From: Hansschlegelia plantiphila
Lineage (GTDB): Bacteria > Pseudomonadota > Alphaproteobacteria > Rhizobiales > Methylopilaceae
Assembly (NCBI RefSeq): GCF_027922265.1
Contig: NZ_BSFI01000007.1
Coordinates: forward strand, 652,960-716,959
Length of the DNA: 64,000 nt
Direction of reading: 5' to 3'
Each line of letters opens with the position of its first letter. Positions within the stretch are counted from its first letter, which is position 1. Made by a program: the position numbers and the translations under genes. The notes beneath the pieces are model-generated. The model did no database searches and was not told the origin of the DNA. It saw only the letters and a program-made list of their open reading frames with translations. Shown one piece after another: positions 19,422-28,439 of the stretch.

Positions 19422-20941
19422 TAGGCGTTGTCCGTCCTGGCGAGCGCGAAGGGGGTTTTCATGAGGATGATGGCGTCGAACAGGATCGACCAGTTCTCGA
19501 TGTAATAGAGGTCATGATCGACGCGCTTGCGCAGCTTGTCCTGCGTGTCGACCTCGCCGCGCCAGCCGTTGATCTGCGCCCAGCCGGTGACGCCGGGCTT
19601 GACCCTGTGGCGCGCGAAATAGCCGTCGACGACGTCGTTCCACAGCCGCTCGGAAGTGTGGGCGTTGACTGCGTGCGGGCGCGGGCCGACGAGCGAGAGT
19701 TCGCCGCGGAGGACGTTGAGGAGCTGCGGCAGTTCGTCGATCGAGGTCTTGCGGATGAAGCGGCCGATCCGTGTGACCCGAGAGTCGTTCTTGGTGACGA
19801 CGGTCTTCGCTTCCGGGTCCGACATCTCGTGCCGGAGCGAGCGGAACTTGAAGACCTCGATGACCTCGTTGTTGAAGCCATAACGCTTCTGCCGGAAGAA
19901 CACGGGACCGCGCGTGTCGAGCTTGATCGCGATCGCGGTCGCCAGCATCAGCGGCGAGAGCGCGACCAGCAGCAATGTCCCGACGACCAGGTCGAAGGCT
20001 CGTTTCGCGACGAAATCCCAGTTCTGGATGGGTTTCTCGGCGAGCTCCACCATCGGGATCGCGCCGACATACGAGTAAGCGCGCGGCCGGAAGCGGAGCT
20101 TGTCGGTGTGCGCGGAAAGCCGGATGTCGACGGGGAGCACCCAGAGCGTCTTCAGGATTTCGGCGACGCGCCCCTTCGCGCTCACTGGGATCGTGACGAT
20201 CAGCAGGTCGATGTGGGCCAGCCTGCCGAACTCGACGAGTTCGGCGACGTTGCCGAGCTTCGGATAGCCGGCGACGACGGCGGGCGACCGGTCGTTGGAC
20301 CGATCGTCGAACACGCCGCAGATGTGAACGTCGTTGCCGGGGGTCGATTCGAGCGAGCGGATCAGATCCGCGGCCGGCTCGCCGCCGCCGACGATCACGG
20401 CCTTGCGGCCGAGCCGACCTTGCTCCGCCCAGCGTTTCACGAGAATCGCGAGCGCCGTGTGGCCGATAATGAACCCGCCTGCGCCCAGCGCGAACCAGTA
20501 GCCGAACCACCGGCGATCAAGCATGCCGCCGAGGTCGAAGAACGCGCCGATCGCGGCGAAGCCGGCGAAGACCAGCGTCCAGGCGCCGATCATCCGGCCG
20601 ATCTGGCCGCCGAGCAGGCGGAAGGCGACGACATTGTAAGCGTCGGCCGCCTGCGCGAACACCAGCGTGAGCACGAGCCCGCCGGTCATCGACACGAGGT
20701 ACGGCCAGCCGATCCCGCCAAGACCGCCGAACGAAATGAAATAGGCCGCGAGACCCGCAGCGATCACGATGGCGGAATCGGCGAAGCGCGCGGCGCCGAT
20801 CAGCACCACCGGCGAAATCGAGGACGCGCTGAAGCGCTCGGCGATCTCGCGCGCCTGTTCGTTCAGCCTTGCCTGCCGGCGCGTCGGAGCCGATTGAGGC
20901 TTCTCGCGAGCCTTAAGGTCGGCCATCGATAGGTGGGTCAC
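19418..20941 (-). CDS. Polyprenyl-phosphate hexose-1-phosphate transferase (WcaJ/PssY type)
   Basis: This initiating transferase loads the first sugar phosphate onto undecaprenyl phosphate. It has 507 residues: N-terminal membrane helices, a CoA-binding-like central domain (RKAVIVGGGEPAADLIRSL), then the bacterial sugar-transferase domain (KRAFDLVVGTLLLVALSPL, FRQKRYGFNNEVIEVFKFRS, GPRPHAVNAH). The C-terminal GEVDTQDKLRKRVDHDLYYI block follows the WcaJ/glucose-1-P pattern. The start is GTG 20941, with ATG 20926 as an alternative. It anchors the polysaccharide locus. Confidence 0.93.
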   Translation of the reverse strand: MTHLSMADLKAREKPQSAPTRRQARLNEQAREIAERFSASSISPVVLIGAARFADSAIVIAAGLAAYFISFGGLGGIGWPYLVSMTGGLVLTLVFAQAADAYNVVAFRLLGGQIGRMIGAWTLVFAGFAAIGAFFDLGGMLDRRWFGYWFALGAGGFIIGHTALAILVKRWAEQGRLGRKAVIVGGGEPAADLIRSLESTPGNDVHICGVFDDRSNDRSPAVVAGYPKLGNVAELVEFGRLAHIDLLIVTIPVSAKGRVAEILKTLWVLPVDIRLSAHTDKLRFRPRAYSYVGAIPMVELAEKPIQNWDFVAKRAFDLVVGTLLLVALSPLMLATAIAIKLDTRGPVFFRQKRYGFNNEVIEVFKFRSLRHEMSDPEAKTVVTKNDSRVTRIGRFIRKTSIDELPQLLNVLRGELSLVGPRPHAVNAHTSERLWNDVVDGYFARHRVKPGVTGWAQINGWRGEVDTQDKLRKRVDHDLYYIENWSILFDAIILMKTPFALARTDNAY

Positions 20942-21010
20942 GGTGTTCGGTTTCCGATCGGTCAGGAAAACCTTGCCGATAAACTCCCAACAACCCTTTA
21001 CGCGCGACTC

Positions 21011-22162
21011 TTAAATATCGCTTTGTAATCGTTCGATCGCCGTGCGGTAAACTTTTTCGACGCGCGAGGACATTTCGGAGACCGAGAACTCGCCAGAGAT
21101 GTGCCGCTTGCGCGCCGCCGCGCCCGCGGCGGCCGCGTCCGGATCGGCGATCAGCGCCGCCATGGCGGCCGCGAGCGCCTGAGGGTCGCCCGGCGCGATC
21201 AATTCTTCCGTGAAGGGCCCGAAAATCTCCGGTATGCCGCCCACCCGCGTCGCGATGATCGGAAGCGACGCCGCGATCGCCTCGAGCACGACATAGGGCA
21301 TTGATTCCGCCCGTGACGGGACAACGACGGCGCGGCCGAGCGCAAAGGCCTCCCGGGTCGGCGTGGACGGCCGGAAATCGACGAGGTTGTCCAGTCGGAG
21401 CTCCGCCGTCATGGCGCGATAGCGGGCTTCCTCCGGACCGTCGCCCACGATGATCGCCGTCGCCGGCCGATCCGTCCCGGCGAGAAGCGCGACCGCCTGG
21501 ATGAAGACGTCGACCCCCTTCAGGTCGCGCAACATGCCGAGATACAGGAAGTCTCGAGCGTCCGTGGCCGGGGCCACAGGCACGAACTCCTGCGGCGTCA
21601 GGCCGTTGCGGACCACGACGGCGGGGCAGCGCGGCTCGCCGACATGACTGACATAAGCTTGCCGCTCGTAGTCGCTGACGTGGATAAGCGCGTCGGTGAA
21701 GCGTTCGAGCGCGCGTTCGACGCGGAAATAGATCCACCCTTCCAGCGATTTCGGATCGTAGTGCAGGCTGCCTCCATGCGGGGCGTAGAGCCGCGCCACG
21801 GGTCGGCGGCGATTGAGCCATGCGCCGACGATCCGGCCGAAGGCGCCGCCCTTCGCGCCATGGCAGTGGATGACGTCAGGCTGCAGCGGCTCAAGAATTG
21901 CGCGGACCTGCGAGATCGCCCGGAAATCCGACGCGCTGATCTGGCGGGAGATCGGAACGCGGGTCGCGCCGAGCGCGAGCATCGGTTCGAGCGCTCGGAT
22001 ACGCTGGTCCTCGAACGGACCGCCGGTGAGGCTGTCGCAGACGAAGCCCACGAGGTGGCCGGCCGCCGCCTGCGCCGAGATCAGATCCGCGATGTGACGA
22101 AAGATCCCGCCGACGGGCGAGCGCACGAGATGGACGATCCGCAGTTGCCTTGCGTCGCTCAT
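21011..22162 (-). CDS. Glycosyltransferase family 4 protein
   Basis: A 383-residue GT-B glycosyltransferase. The N-terminal acceptor domain has the G-rich VRSPVGGIFRHIADL motif; the C-terminal domain has FLYLGMLRDLKGVDVFIQAV and the donor-binding EX7E motif (ESMPYVVLEAIAASLPIIATRVGG). GGGGA is 6 nt upstream of ATG 22162. It sits between the priming transferase and the Wza-like gene on the same strand, so it probably adds a sugar to the exported polysaccharide. Confidence 0.93.
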   Translation of the reverse strand: MSDARQLRIVHLVRSPVGGIFRHIADLISAQAAAGHLVGFVCDSLTGGPFEDQRIRALEPMLALGATRVPISRQISASDFRAISQVRAILEPLQPDVIHCHGAKGGAFGRIVGAWLNRRRPVARLYAPHGGSLHYDPKSLEGWIYFRVERALERFTDALIHVSDYERQAYVSHVGEPRCPAVVVRNGLTPQEFVPVAPATDARDFLYLGMLRDLKGVDVFIQAVALLAGTDRPATAIIVGDGPEEARYRAMTAELRLDNLVDFRPSTPTREAFALGRAVVVPSRAESMPYVVLEAIAASLPIIATRVGGIPEIFGPFTEELIAPGDPQALAAAMAALIADPDAAAAGAAARKRHISGEFSVSEMSSRVEKVYRTAIERLQSDI

Positions 22163-22239
22163 GGAAAGTCCCCGCGGATCGGAGCGCCCGCGTTGCGGTG
22201 CTTGTCGGACCGTTCGAGCGCCGCGAAGGGAAGTTCGGC

Positions 22240-22800
22240 CTAGAACCAGCGCTCTTCGACGGTGAGGGTGTCGCCGGGACGGATGGGATAGGTGAGGGGC
22301 ACCTCGGCCTTGTAGACCCGGTCGCCGAGCCGGCGCGTGAGCTCCACGCGGTCGCGCATCGCCCGGGGCGTGAAACCGCTCGCGATCGCGACGGCGTTCT
22401 GCGCGGTCATGCCGGCGACGTAAGGGTACTGTCCGGCGGTCGTGACCTCGCCGAGGATGTAGAATGGGCGGTAGGACTCGATCTCCACGGAGACGCTGGG
22501 ATCGCGGAGGAATCCGCCTTTGAGCTTGGCTTCGAGGCCGGCCCGCACCTGATCCGATGTCTTGCCGTCGACCTGATAGCGGCCGACGAGCGGCATCGCG
22601 ATGCTTCCGTCGGGCTCGACCGCGTAGCTGTTAGACAGGTTCTGTTGGCCGAAAACGTTGACGCGCAGCTTGTCGCCGCTCGACAGCACGTAGGGCTCAT
22701 TGAAGGTCGCGGCCAACTGCGGCGGCACCGCGCGCGGCGCGGCGCAGCCGGCGAGCGACGCGGCGAACGAGAGCGCGATCAGCGAACGGCGCGATCCCAT
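22240..22800 (-). CDS. Polysaccharide export lipoprotein (Wza/GumB/ExoF type)
   Basis: A 186-residue outer-membrane export protein. It has a lipoprotein signal with lipobox LAGC (Cys near residue 19), then the Poly_export domain (YVLSSGDKLRVNVFGQQNLSNSY, DGSIAMPLVGRYQVDGKT) and a SLBB-like repeat (FYILGEVTTAGQYPYVAGMTAQNAV). ATG 22800 has GGGGA 8 nt upstream; a TTG 15 nt earlier is less likely. It is shorter than Wza, like the ExoF/GumB group. It is divergent from the Wzc-like gene. Confidence 0.93.
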   Translation of the reverse strand: MGSRRSLIALSFAASLAGCAAPRAVPPQLAATFNEPYVLSSGDKLRVNVFGQQNLSNSYAVEPDGSIAMPLVGRYQVDGKTSDQVRAGLEAKLKGGFLRDPSVSVEIESYRPFYILGEVTTAGQYPYVAGMTAQNAVAIASGFTPRAMRDRVELTRRLGDRVYKAEVPLTYPIRPGDTLTVEERWF

Positions 22801-22963
22801 GACGACGGTCCCCAAAACCCAAGATGCACCGTCGTAATCGCAACAGGGTTAACAATGTGTTTTCCTGAGTGCGGCGGCGGCGCGGGCGATTAACTCTGCG
22901 GCAACCATGTTTGTGCTGTTGTGCGAGAGCGAACGCTTTGAGTGCGAGAGTCGAGGACTAGGC

Positions 22964-25231
22964 ATGGTGCAGCGCGTCAGCTACCGCGAGGAGGACGATC
23001 GCCCCCAGAGCGGGGAGATCGACCTGCGCGCGCTCGGCCGGGGGCTCTGGCGCCGCAAGCGCTGGATCATCGGGCCGACCGCGCTCGCCGCGCTGCTGGC
23101 CTTCGCCTTCGTTCAGTTGAGCTCGCCCTATTTCCGTTCGGCCGCTCTCATCCTGATCGAGAACCGAGAAGGCGCCGCGCCGCGGCCCGGCGGCGACCGC
23201 GACACGCCACTGCCGGACGAGCAGGCGGTCGCGAGCCAGGTTCAGCTGATCCAGTCGCGCGACCTTGTGCGCGACGTCGTGAAGGCGCTCGATCTCGGCG
23301 GCGATCCCGAGTTCTCCGGCCAGAGGGAGTCTTATGTCCGCAAGCTGTTCCGCATGGTCGGGCTGGGCGGCGCTCAGGACGACCTGCCCTATAAGGAGCG
23401 GGTCGTCGATAAGGTCGCGGAGAACCTGACGGTTTATCCGGTGCAGGGCTCCCGCGTCGTCGGCGTCGAATTCGTCGCGCAGGACGCGGACCTCGCGGCG
23501 CGTGTCGTCAACGGCTTCATCGACGCCTATCTCGCCATCCAGCGCGAAGCCAAGCGCGAGTCGAACAAGCAGGCGAACCAGTATCTCTCCGACGAGATCG
23601 CCAATCTGCGCGGCCGGGTCGGCGAGGCTGAGGATCGGGTGGAGACCTTCCGCTCGAAGGCCGGCCTTCTCGTGGGCACCAACAACACGACCGTCGCCGC
23701 CCAGCAGCTTGGAGACACGACGATCCAGCTTTCGAGCGCCCGGACCCAGCAGGCCGAGGCGCAGGCGAAGGCGGACATGATACGCTCCGTCATGCGCCAG
23801 GGCCGTCCGGCCGAGGCGCTCGACATCGCCAATTCGGACCTCGTCCGCTCGCTTTCCCAGCAGCGTTCGCAACTCGCCGCGCAGATCGCGAGCGACAGCC
23901 GGACGCTGCTGCCGCAGCATCCGCGGATGCGCGAGCTCCAGGCGCAGCTTTCCGGACTGGACGAGCAGATCCGCAGCGAGGCCGAGAAGCTCGCCCGCGC
24001 TTTCGAGAACGACGCCAAGACCGCGGGCGCACGGGTCGCGGCCTTCGGCAAGCAGCTCGAGGAACTGAAGAAGACCGCGTCGACCGCGAACGGTCAGGAA
24101 GTCCAGCTGCGCGCGCTCGAGCGCGAGGCTCGCTCCCAGCGCGACCTTCTGGAGCAGCTCCTCACGCGCTATCGGGAGACCTCGGCGCGCGACAATCCCG
24201 ACGCGCTCCTGGCGGACGCCCGCGTGATCTCGCGTGGCGCGGCGGCGACCGAGCCGTATTTCCCCAAGAAGACGCCGACGATCGCGCTCGCGACGCTTGG
24301 CGCCTTCGTCCTCTCGCTGTTCGCAGCCGCTGCGGCCGAGGTGTTCGGCGGCCAGCGTCGCCCCGACGACACCGACGCCGCTCCGCCGCCCGCGATCGGC
24401 GCCGTGCCGGTGTTCGGACGGCTTCAGGAGCCGATGCGCATCCAGGGGCCGACGCCGCCCGGCGGTCAGCCGGGATCGGCGTCGGCGCCGGACGACGATC
24501 CTAAGGCCGACGGCGAGTCGGGCTCGGCCCACGGGGCTGATCCCGCTGCGCCGCTGACCGCCGCGGCCGAAGCTGTCTCCAGCGAAGCGCCGCGCCGCAA
24601 TGCAGGCCGGGCGGCGACGATCGAATGCGCGGATGCGACGCTCGTCGCTGCGCTCGCACGGCAGCTCGCCTCGATGCCGACGGGCGAGGGGGCGCTGCGC
24701 ATCCTCACGACCGGCGCGGCGCCAGATCTCGCCGTCAGGTCGGTCGCGGCCGAGCTCGCGGCCACCATCTCGGCCTCCGGCCGCCGCGTCGTCGCGATCG
24801 ACGCAGGCGGCGGCGTGCCACGAGGCGGAGACGTGCCCTCCGAGCCCGGCCTCTCGGACCTTCTGACCGGCGCCGCCACATTCGCCCAGGCGATCCATCG
24901 CGATCCGGGCTCGCGGGTTCACATCGTTCCGCGCGGCTCGGAGAGCTTCGACACGCTGGACGCGGCCGCTCAGGGCAGGCTCGGCGTGGTTCTCGAGGCG
25001 CTCGCCCTGACCTATGATTTCGTGATGCTGATGGCCCCGAGCGGTCCCGGCGGCGCGGACGTGTTCGCCGTACACTGCGGCGCGGCAGTGCTGGTCTCCA
25101 ACGCCGGCGCCGCCGACTTCGTGACGGTGGACGCCCACGAACGCCTGAAGGCGACCGGCATCGAGGACGTCGTGGTCCTGCTCGTCAGCGACGGCGGCGG
25201 CGCGCCAAAAGACCGCTCACTCGCCGCTTGA
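22964..25231 (+). CDS. Wzz/Wzc-like polysaccharide co-polymerase with degenerate kinase domain
   Basis: A 755-residue inner-membrane protein. It has a Wzz domain with TM1 (about 33-51), a long periplasmic coiled coil (about 180-400) and TM2 (about 439-460). A Pro/Gly/Ala-rich linker leads to a C-terminal P-loop-like domain. That domain keeps the fold outline (RRVVAIDAGGG resembles Walker A', TYDFVMLMAPSG resembles Walker B), but the Walker A position reads LTTGAAPDLAVRS without GK[ST], and no Tyr cluster follows. It is probably catalytically dead as a BY-kinase. ATG 22964 has GAGGA upstream. Confidence 0.87.
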   Translation: MVQRVSYREEDDRPQSGEIDLRALGRGLWRRKRWIIGPTALAALLAFAFVQLSSPYFRSAALILIENREGAAPRPGGDRDTPLPDEQAVASQVQLIQSRDLVRDVVKALDLGGDPEFSGQRESYVRKLFRMVGLGGAQDDLPYKERVVDKVAENLTVYPVQGSRVVGVEFVAQDADLAARVVNGFIDAYLAIQREAKRESNKQANQYLSDEIANLRGRVGEAEDRVETFRSKAGLLVGTNNTTVAAQQLGDTTIQLSSARTQQAEAQAKADMIRSVMRQGRPAEALDIANSDLVRSLSQQRSQLAAQIASDSRTLLPQHPRMRELQAQLSGLDEQIRSEAEKLARAFENDAKTAGARVAAFGKQLEELKKTASTANGQEVQLRALEREARSQRDLLEQLLTRYRETSARDNPDALLADARVISRGAAATEPYFPKKTPTIALATLGAFVLSLFAAAAAEVFGGQRRPDDTDAAPPPAIGAVPVFGRLQEPMRIQGPTPPGGQPGSASAPDDDPKADGESGSAHGADPAAPLTAAAEAVSSEAPRRNAGRAATIECADATLVAALARQLASMPTGEGALRILTTGAAPDLAVRSVAAELAATISASGRRVVAIDAGGGVPRGGDVPSEPGLSDLLTGAATFAQAIHRDPGSRVHIVPRGSESFDTLDAAAQGRLGVVLEALALTYDFVMLMAPSGPGGADVFAVHCGAAVLVSNAGAADFVTVDAHERLKATGIEDVVVLLVSDGGGAPKDRSLAA

Positions 25232-25237
25232 GGCATG

Positions 25238-26530
25238 TCAGTCGTCTGCTGCGGCCTCCGGCTCGGAGCGCTGTCGCGCTCGAAGGCCGCGCAGGCGCGT
25301 CACCAGAGCGTAGGCCCGCGGGTTCGACTTCACCCAGGTCGTGGCCGCTGTCCGGGCTGAAAGCACGCCAGCGACGGCGCGGCCGATCGGCGTGACGCCA
25401 AGCAGGGTGTCGCGAAGGATCTCGACGTTCGGGCAGTACATCGTCTTGTAGCCGGCGGCCCCGACGCCGAGGTCGAAGGTGCGCGCGCCCCGGCGGATCT
25501 GTTCGGCGACGACGAAGTTCAGCAGCATCTCGCCGGGGCTGTATTTGGCGTGCTCGCCGCTGGTGATCGACAGCAGCATGCCTGAATAGCGGCCGTCATG
25601 GATGAGGCCTCCAGCGACAGCGATCGCCTCGCCCTCGACGTCGAAGCCATAGAGGTCCAGCGCCGGCGGGCGGCCACCGATTCCGGCCGCGCTCGCGAGA
25701 AAATCGCGCACGCCGGGTTTGTCGAAGACGTCGCCGACGCCTCGGCCCGCGAACTGGCGCGCCTTCTGGTCGAGGAAGGCGTCGATCAGCCGGCGCCGGT
25801 CCGCGTCGTTGTCCGCGTGATAGAGGCGCGTCGAGCCGCGCTCCTCGAAGCGGCGCATCTTGCGGCGCTGCTTCGAGCGGGCCTTGGCGGAGAAATTGAG
25901 CCGCTCAAAGTCCTCGAAGCTTGGCGCGAGCGGTCCGCTATAGGCGGGATCCGTCGAAGGGAGGCTCGGCAGGGCGGCGAAGGGATTGGCTTCGCCCTCC
26001 CACTCGGCGGGCTGGCGGCGGAGAACATAGAGATCGACGCCGGTCTGGCGGGCGGCCTCGGCGAGGAGCCTCAACGACTCGTCTCGGGTGAATCGGGCGA
26101 GGGCGTCGCGACGGATGACCGGCGCGTTGTAGTTCACGTGGCTGCCGCCAAGGAATTCGGCGATGCGCGCTCCAAGCTGACGGCGGCGGCCGAGAGGCAG
26201 CAGCGCGACTGCACGACCCTCCTCGTCGCGCGCGACGACGATCATCGGCCGCACGCCCTCGTGCGCCGCGACATTGTCGACCCACGCCTTGAGGAAGGAC
26301 GGGTTCTGATAGGTGCTCACGAACGCCGTCTGGATCAGCGCGGTCCAGATGGGTTGCGCCTTGTCGATGTCGTCATAGACCTCGATGGAGGCGAACGCGC
26401 CGCCGGGAACGGGCGTCATGGCGCTGCAAGCCTCCGCGGCGCGCGGTCGGACGGACGGGATTTTCCCCTGTCCAGCGTCCGTTCGCCCGGACATCTTTGG
26501 CGCCCTGAGGGCTGAAGAAAGCACGTCCAT
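25238..26530 (-). CDS. GNAT acyltransferase, CelD/BcsL-like
   Basis: A 430-residue soluble protein with an Acetyltransf_6 domain. Recognisable parts are RSKQRRKMRRFEERGSTRL, LYGFDVEGEAIAVAGGLIHDGRYSG and the terminal EMLLNFVVAEQIRRGARTFDLGVGAAGYKTMY block seen in CelD-like proteins of exopolysaccharide/cellulose loci. It likely acylates a surface polysaccharide precursor. Its start (26530; in-frame ATG 26419 is possible) is 22 nt after the TadG-like stop, on the same strand, so it may be co-transcribed with the Tad genes. Confidence 0.85.
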   Translation of the reverse strand: MDVLSSALRAPKMSGRTDAGQGKIPSVRPRAAEACSAMTPVPGGAFASIEVYDDIDKAQPIWTALIQTAFVSTYQNPSFLKAWVDNVAAHEGVRPMIVVARDEEGRAVALLPLGRRRQLGARIAEFLGGSHVNYNAPVIRRDALARFTRDESLRLLAEAARQTGVDLYVLRRQPAEWEGEANPFAALPSLPSTDPAYSGPLAPSFEDFERLNFSAKARSKQRRKMRRFEERGSTRLYHADNDADRRRLIDAFLDQKARQFAGRGVGDVFDKPGVRDFLASAAGIGGRPPALDLYGFDVEGEAIAVAGGLIHDGRYSGMLLSITSGEHAKYSPGEMLLNFVVAEQIRRGARTFDLGVGAAGYKTMYCPNVEILRDTLLGVTPIGRAVAGVLSARTAATTWVKSNPRAYALVTRLRGLRARQRSEPEAAADD

Positions 26531-26552
26531 CGTCTCCCGCCGCGCGCCACGC

Positions 26553-27863
26553 CTACTTGCTGACGCGCAGGTTCGACAACGATCCGGCGATCGTCTGGAA
26601 GGCTGCGGTCAGCGATGTCGAATCGCCAGCGTCGAAATAATAGGCGGTCGTGGTCGCGCAGCTCTGCAGCAAGGACTTCGTGGCCTTTGCCGGGTTGTTG
26701 AAGGCGATGGTGTACAGCACGATCCCCTTGGCTTTGATCTTGCCGCAGACGGTCGTCAGGCGGGTGTCGAGTTCGGTCTCAGCGGAGCCCGCATTCCGGG
26801 TGCCGAGATTGCCTTCCGAGAGGTAGCCATAGGCGGTGTAGATGCTGGAGCTCATCGTATTGTCGCCATCGGTCATCAGCACCATGGCCTTGTTCATATT
26901 CTTCGTTTCATAGTTCAACGGCAGGATTGTCCCGTTCCACGCCAGAGTTCCCCAATAATTGCGCCATGATGGCGAGATCATGCGCCATCCCCACACTGCG
27001 CCAAGGTTGATGTGCGTGTTGCCGTCGGCGGTCATCTTTCCAACGGCGGTCTTGATGGTCGCCTTGACGTTCGTCATGGGCGTTATTTCCTTGGGGCAGT
27101 AAAGGCTGCCGCCATTGTTCGGATAATAATAGTCAGTGAATTTATATGTGTTGCTTGATGGCGGGTCGTCCGTCTGGTCGAGGCCGCCGCTCCGCGCCAT
27201 GACGCAACCCTTCCAGTTCGACTTGGACGAATTTACGAAATTCACCCAGCTCGAACGCGACGTGCCGATGTTGACCGTGTGCGAGAACGGCACGAGGCCG
27301 ATGAAGAGGTTCGTCGCCGTGGTGTCCGAGCCGAACAGGATGTCGATGAGGCTGTTGGCCGCGTTCTTGAGCGACGTCATCGACCCGGACATCGATCCCG
27401 TATTGTCGAGCGCCAGCACGAGCTCGAGACCCGTCGTCTTGCGCGTGATCTCCGAAGACGCCTTCACGGTGACGGACTTCGTCCCGAAGAGCTTTATGAA
27501 AGCCGTCGGCATCGTTGCGGTCGCCGTCAGCGTGATCACGCTCTTCGAGGCGTTCGGAGTGGCGGTGACGTTCGTGACGGTCGCGCCGCTGTAGTTCGCC
27601 TTAAAGTTGGCGCTGACGAATTTGAGGGCGTCCGCGTTGAAGTCGGTCGTCGCCAGTCTTGCGCCGACGGCGAGGCCGGCCGCGTCCAGCGCGTCGGCGA
27701 GCCGCGCCTTCACCAGCACCGAACGGCCGACGTCGATCCCAAGGCCCACGCAGCCGATGAGCGCCAGCATCATGAAGCCGAGCAGCGGGGCGACGGCGCC
27801 GCGATCCGACCGTCGGAAGCGGCTCAGAAGGCTGTCATGCGGACGGCGCGGACGGGTGGTCAT
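26553..27863 (-). CDS. TadG-like pilus assembly protein with von Willebrand factor A domain
   Basis: 436 residues: an N-terminal TadE/TadG-type hydrophobic helix (GAVAPLLGFMMLALIGCVGLGIDVGRS, about 22-48), a beta-rich segment, then a vWA domain with a MIDAS-like DNTGSMS (Asp153, Thr155, Ser157) and the second metal loop MTDGDN. Such proteins are exported minor pilins or adhesin-like surface proteins of the Flp/Tad system. It is third in a TadE-TadE-TadG run. No Tad ATPase, prepilin peptidase or secretin is in the window. Confidence 0.92.
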   Translation of the reverse strand: MTTRPRRPHDSLLSRFRRSDRGAVAPLLGFMMLALIGCVGLGIDVGRSVLVKARLADALDAAGLAVGARLATTDFNADALKFVSANFKANYSGATVTNVTATPNASKSVITLTATATMPTAFIKLFGTKSVTVKASSEITRKTTGLELVLALDNTGSMSGSMTSLKNAANSLIDILFGSDTTATNLFIGLVPFSHTVNIGTSRSSWVNFVNSSKSNWKGCVMARSGGLDQTDDPPSSNTYKFTDYYYPNNGGSLYCPKEITPMTNVKATIKTAVGKMTADGNTHINLGAVWGWRMISPSWRNYWGTLAWNGTILPLNYETKNMNKAMVLMTDGDNTMSSSIYTAYGYLSEGNLGTRNAGSAETELDTRLTTVCGKIKAKGIVLYTIAFNNPAKATKSLLQSCATTTAYYFDAGDSTSLTAAFQTIAGSLSNLRVSK

Positions 27864-27869
27864 GGGAAC

Positions 27870-28439
27870 TCAGCAGGGTTTGGTGGTGAGGGCGCCGAGA
27901 CGGGGGCGATACATCGACGACGTGTAGATCATGAAACCGTTCTTGAAGAACTGCGAGAATAGTGGCGTGAATTTATAGTATACTTCAGCGACCATCAGAT
28001 TGTCGTTGACGTCGGCGAGCAAGGCGGAGTTGACGGCGGCGGTTCCAGCCTCGACGCCGATCTTGCTCTTCCAGGCGGCGCCGGCGCTACTGTAGCACTG
28101 CCATTTTACCTTGGCCTTGCTGCTGGAATCCAAGTAGACGGACGTCAGGATCGTCACCCCGTTGGTTCCGGAGACATAGGACGGCATGCTCGACCCGGTG
28201 ATCTTGAAGATCTGGGTCATCGAGGCGGCCGACAGCTCCTTGTACTGCGACGTCACGTCCGCGACGGAGAAGCCGACCTTGTCGACATTGGAGCGGATGC
28301 CGACGAAGCGCGCGACGTCGTAGCCGCCAAGCAGCAGCAGCGCGAGGAACGGCGCGCACAGCGCGAGCTCCAGGGCGGCGACGCCTTTTTCCGAGCGGCG
28401 AAATCGGCCGAACACGGCTTTCAGCGCGCGCGATCTCAT
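27870..28439 (-). CDS. TadE-like pilus assembly protein
   Basis: 189 residues with the TadE N-terminus: a basic RFRRSEKG leader, then the helix VAALELALCAPFLALLLLGGYDVAR including the conserved Glu. The C-terminal domain is Ser/Ala-rich with paired Tyr near the end. ATG 28439 overlaps the upstream TadE stop (ATGA). The longer frame to 28652 is only the overlap with that gene. It ends 7 nt before the TadG-like start. Confidence 0.9.
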   Translation of the reverse strand: MRSRALKAVFGRFRRSEKGVAALELALCAPFLALLLLGGYDVARFVGIRSNVDKVGFSVADVTSQYKELSAASMTQIFKITGSSMPSYVSGTNGVTILTSVYLDSSSKAKVKWQCYSSAGAAWKSKIGVEAGTAAVNSALLADVNDNLMVAEVYYKFTPLFSQFFKNGFMIYTSSMYRPRLGALTTKPC

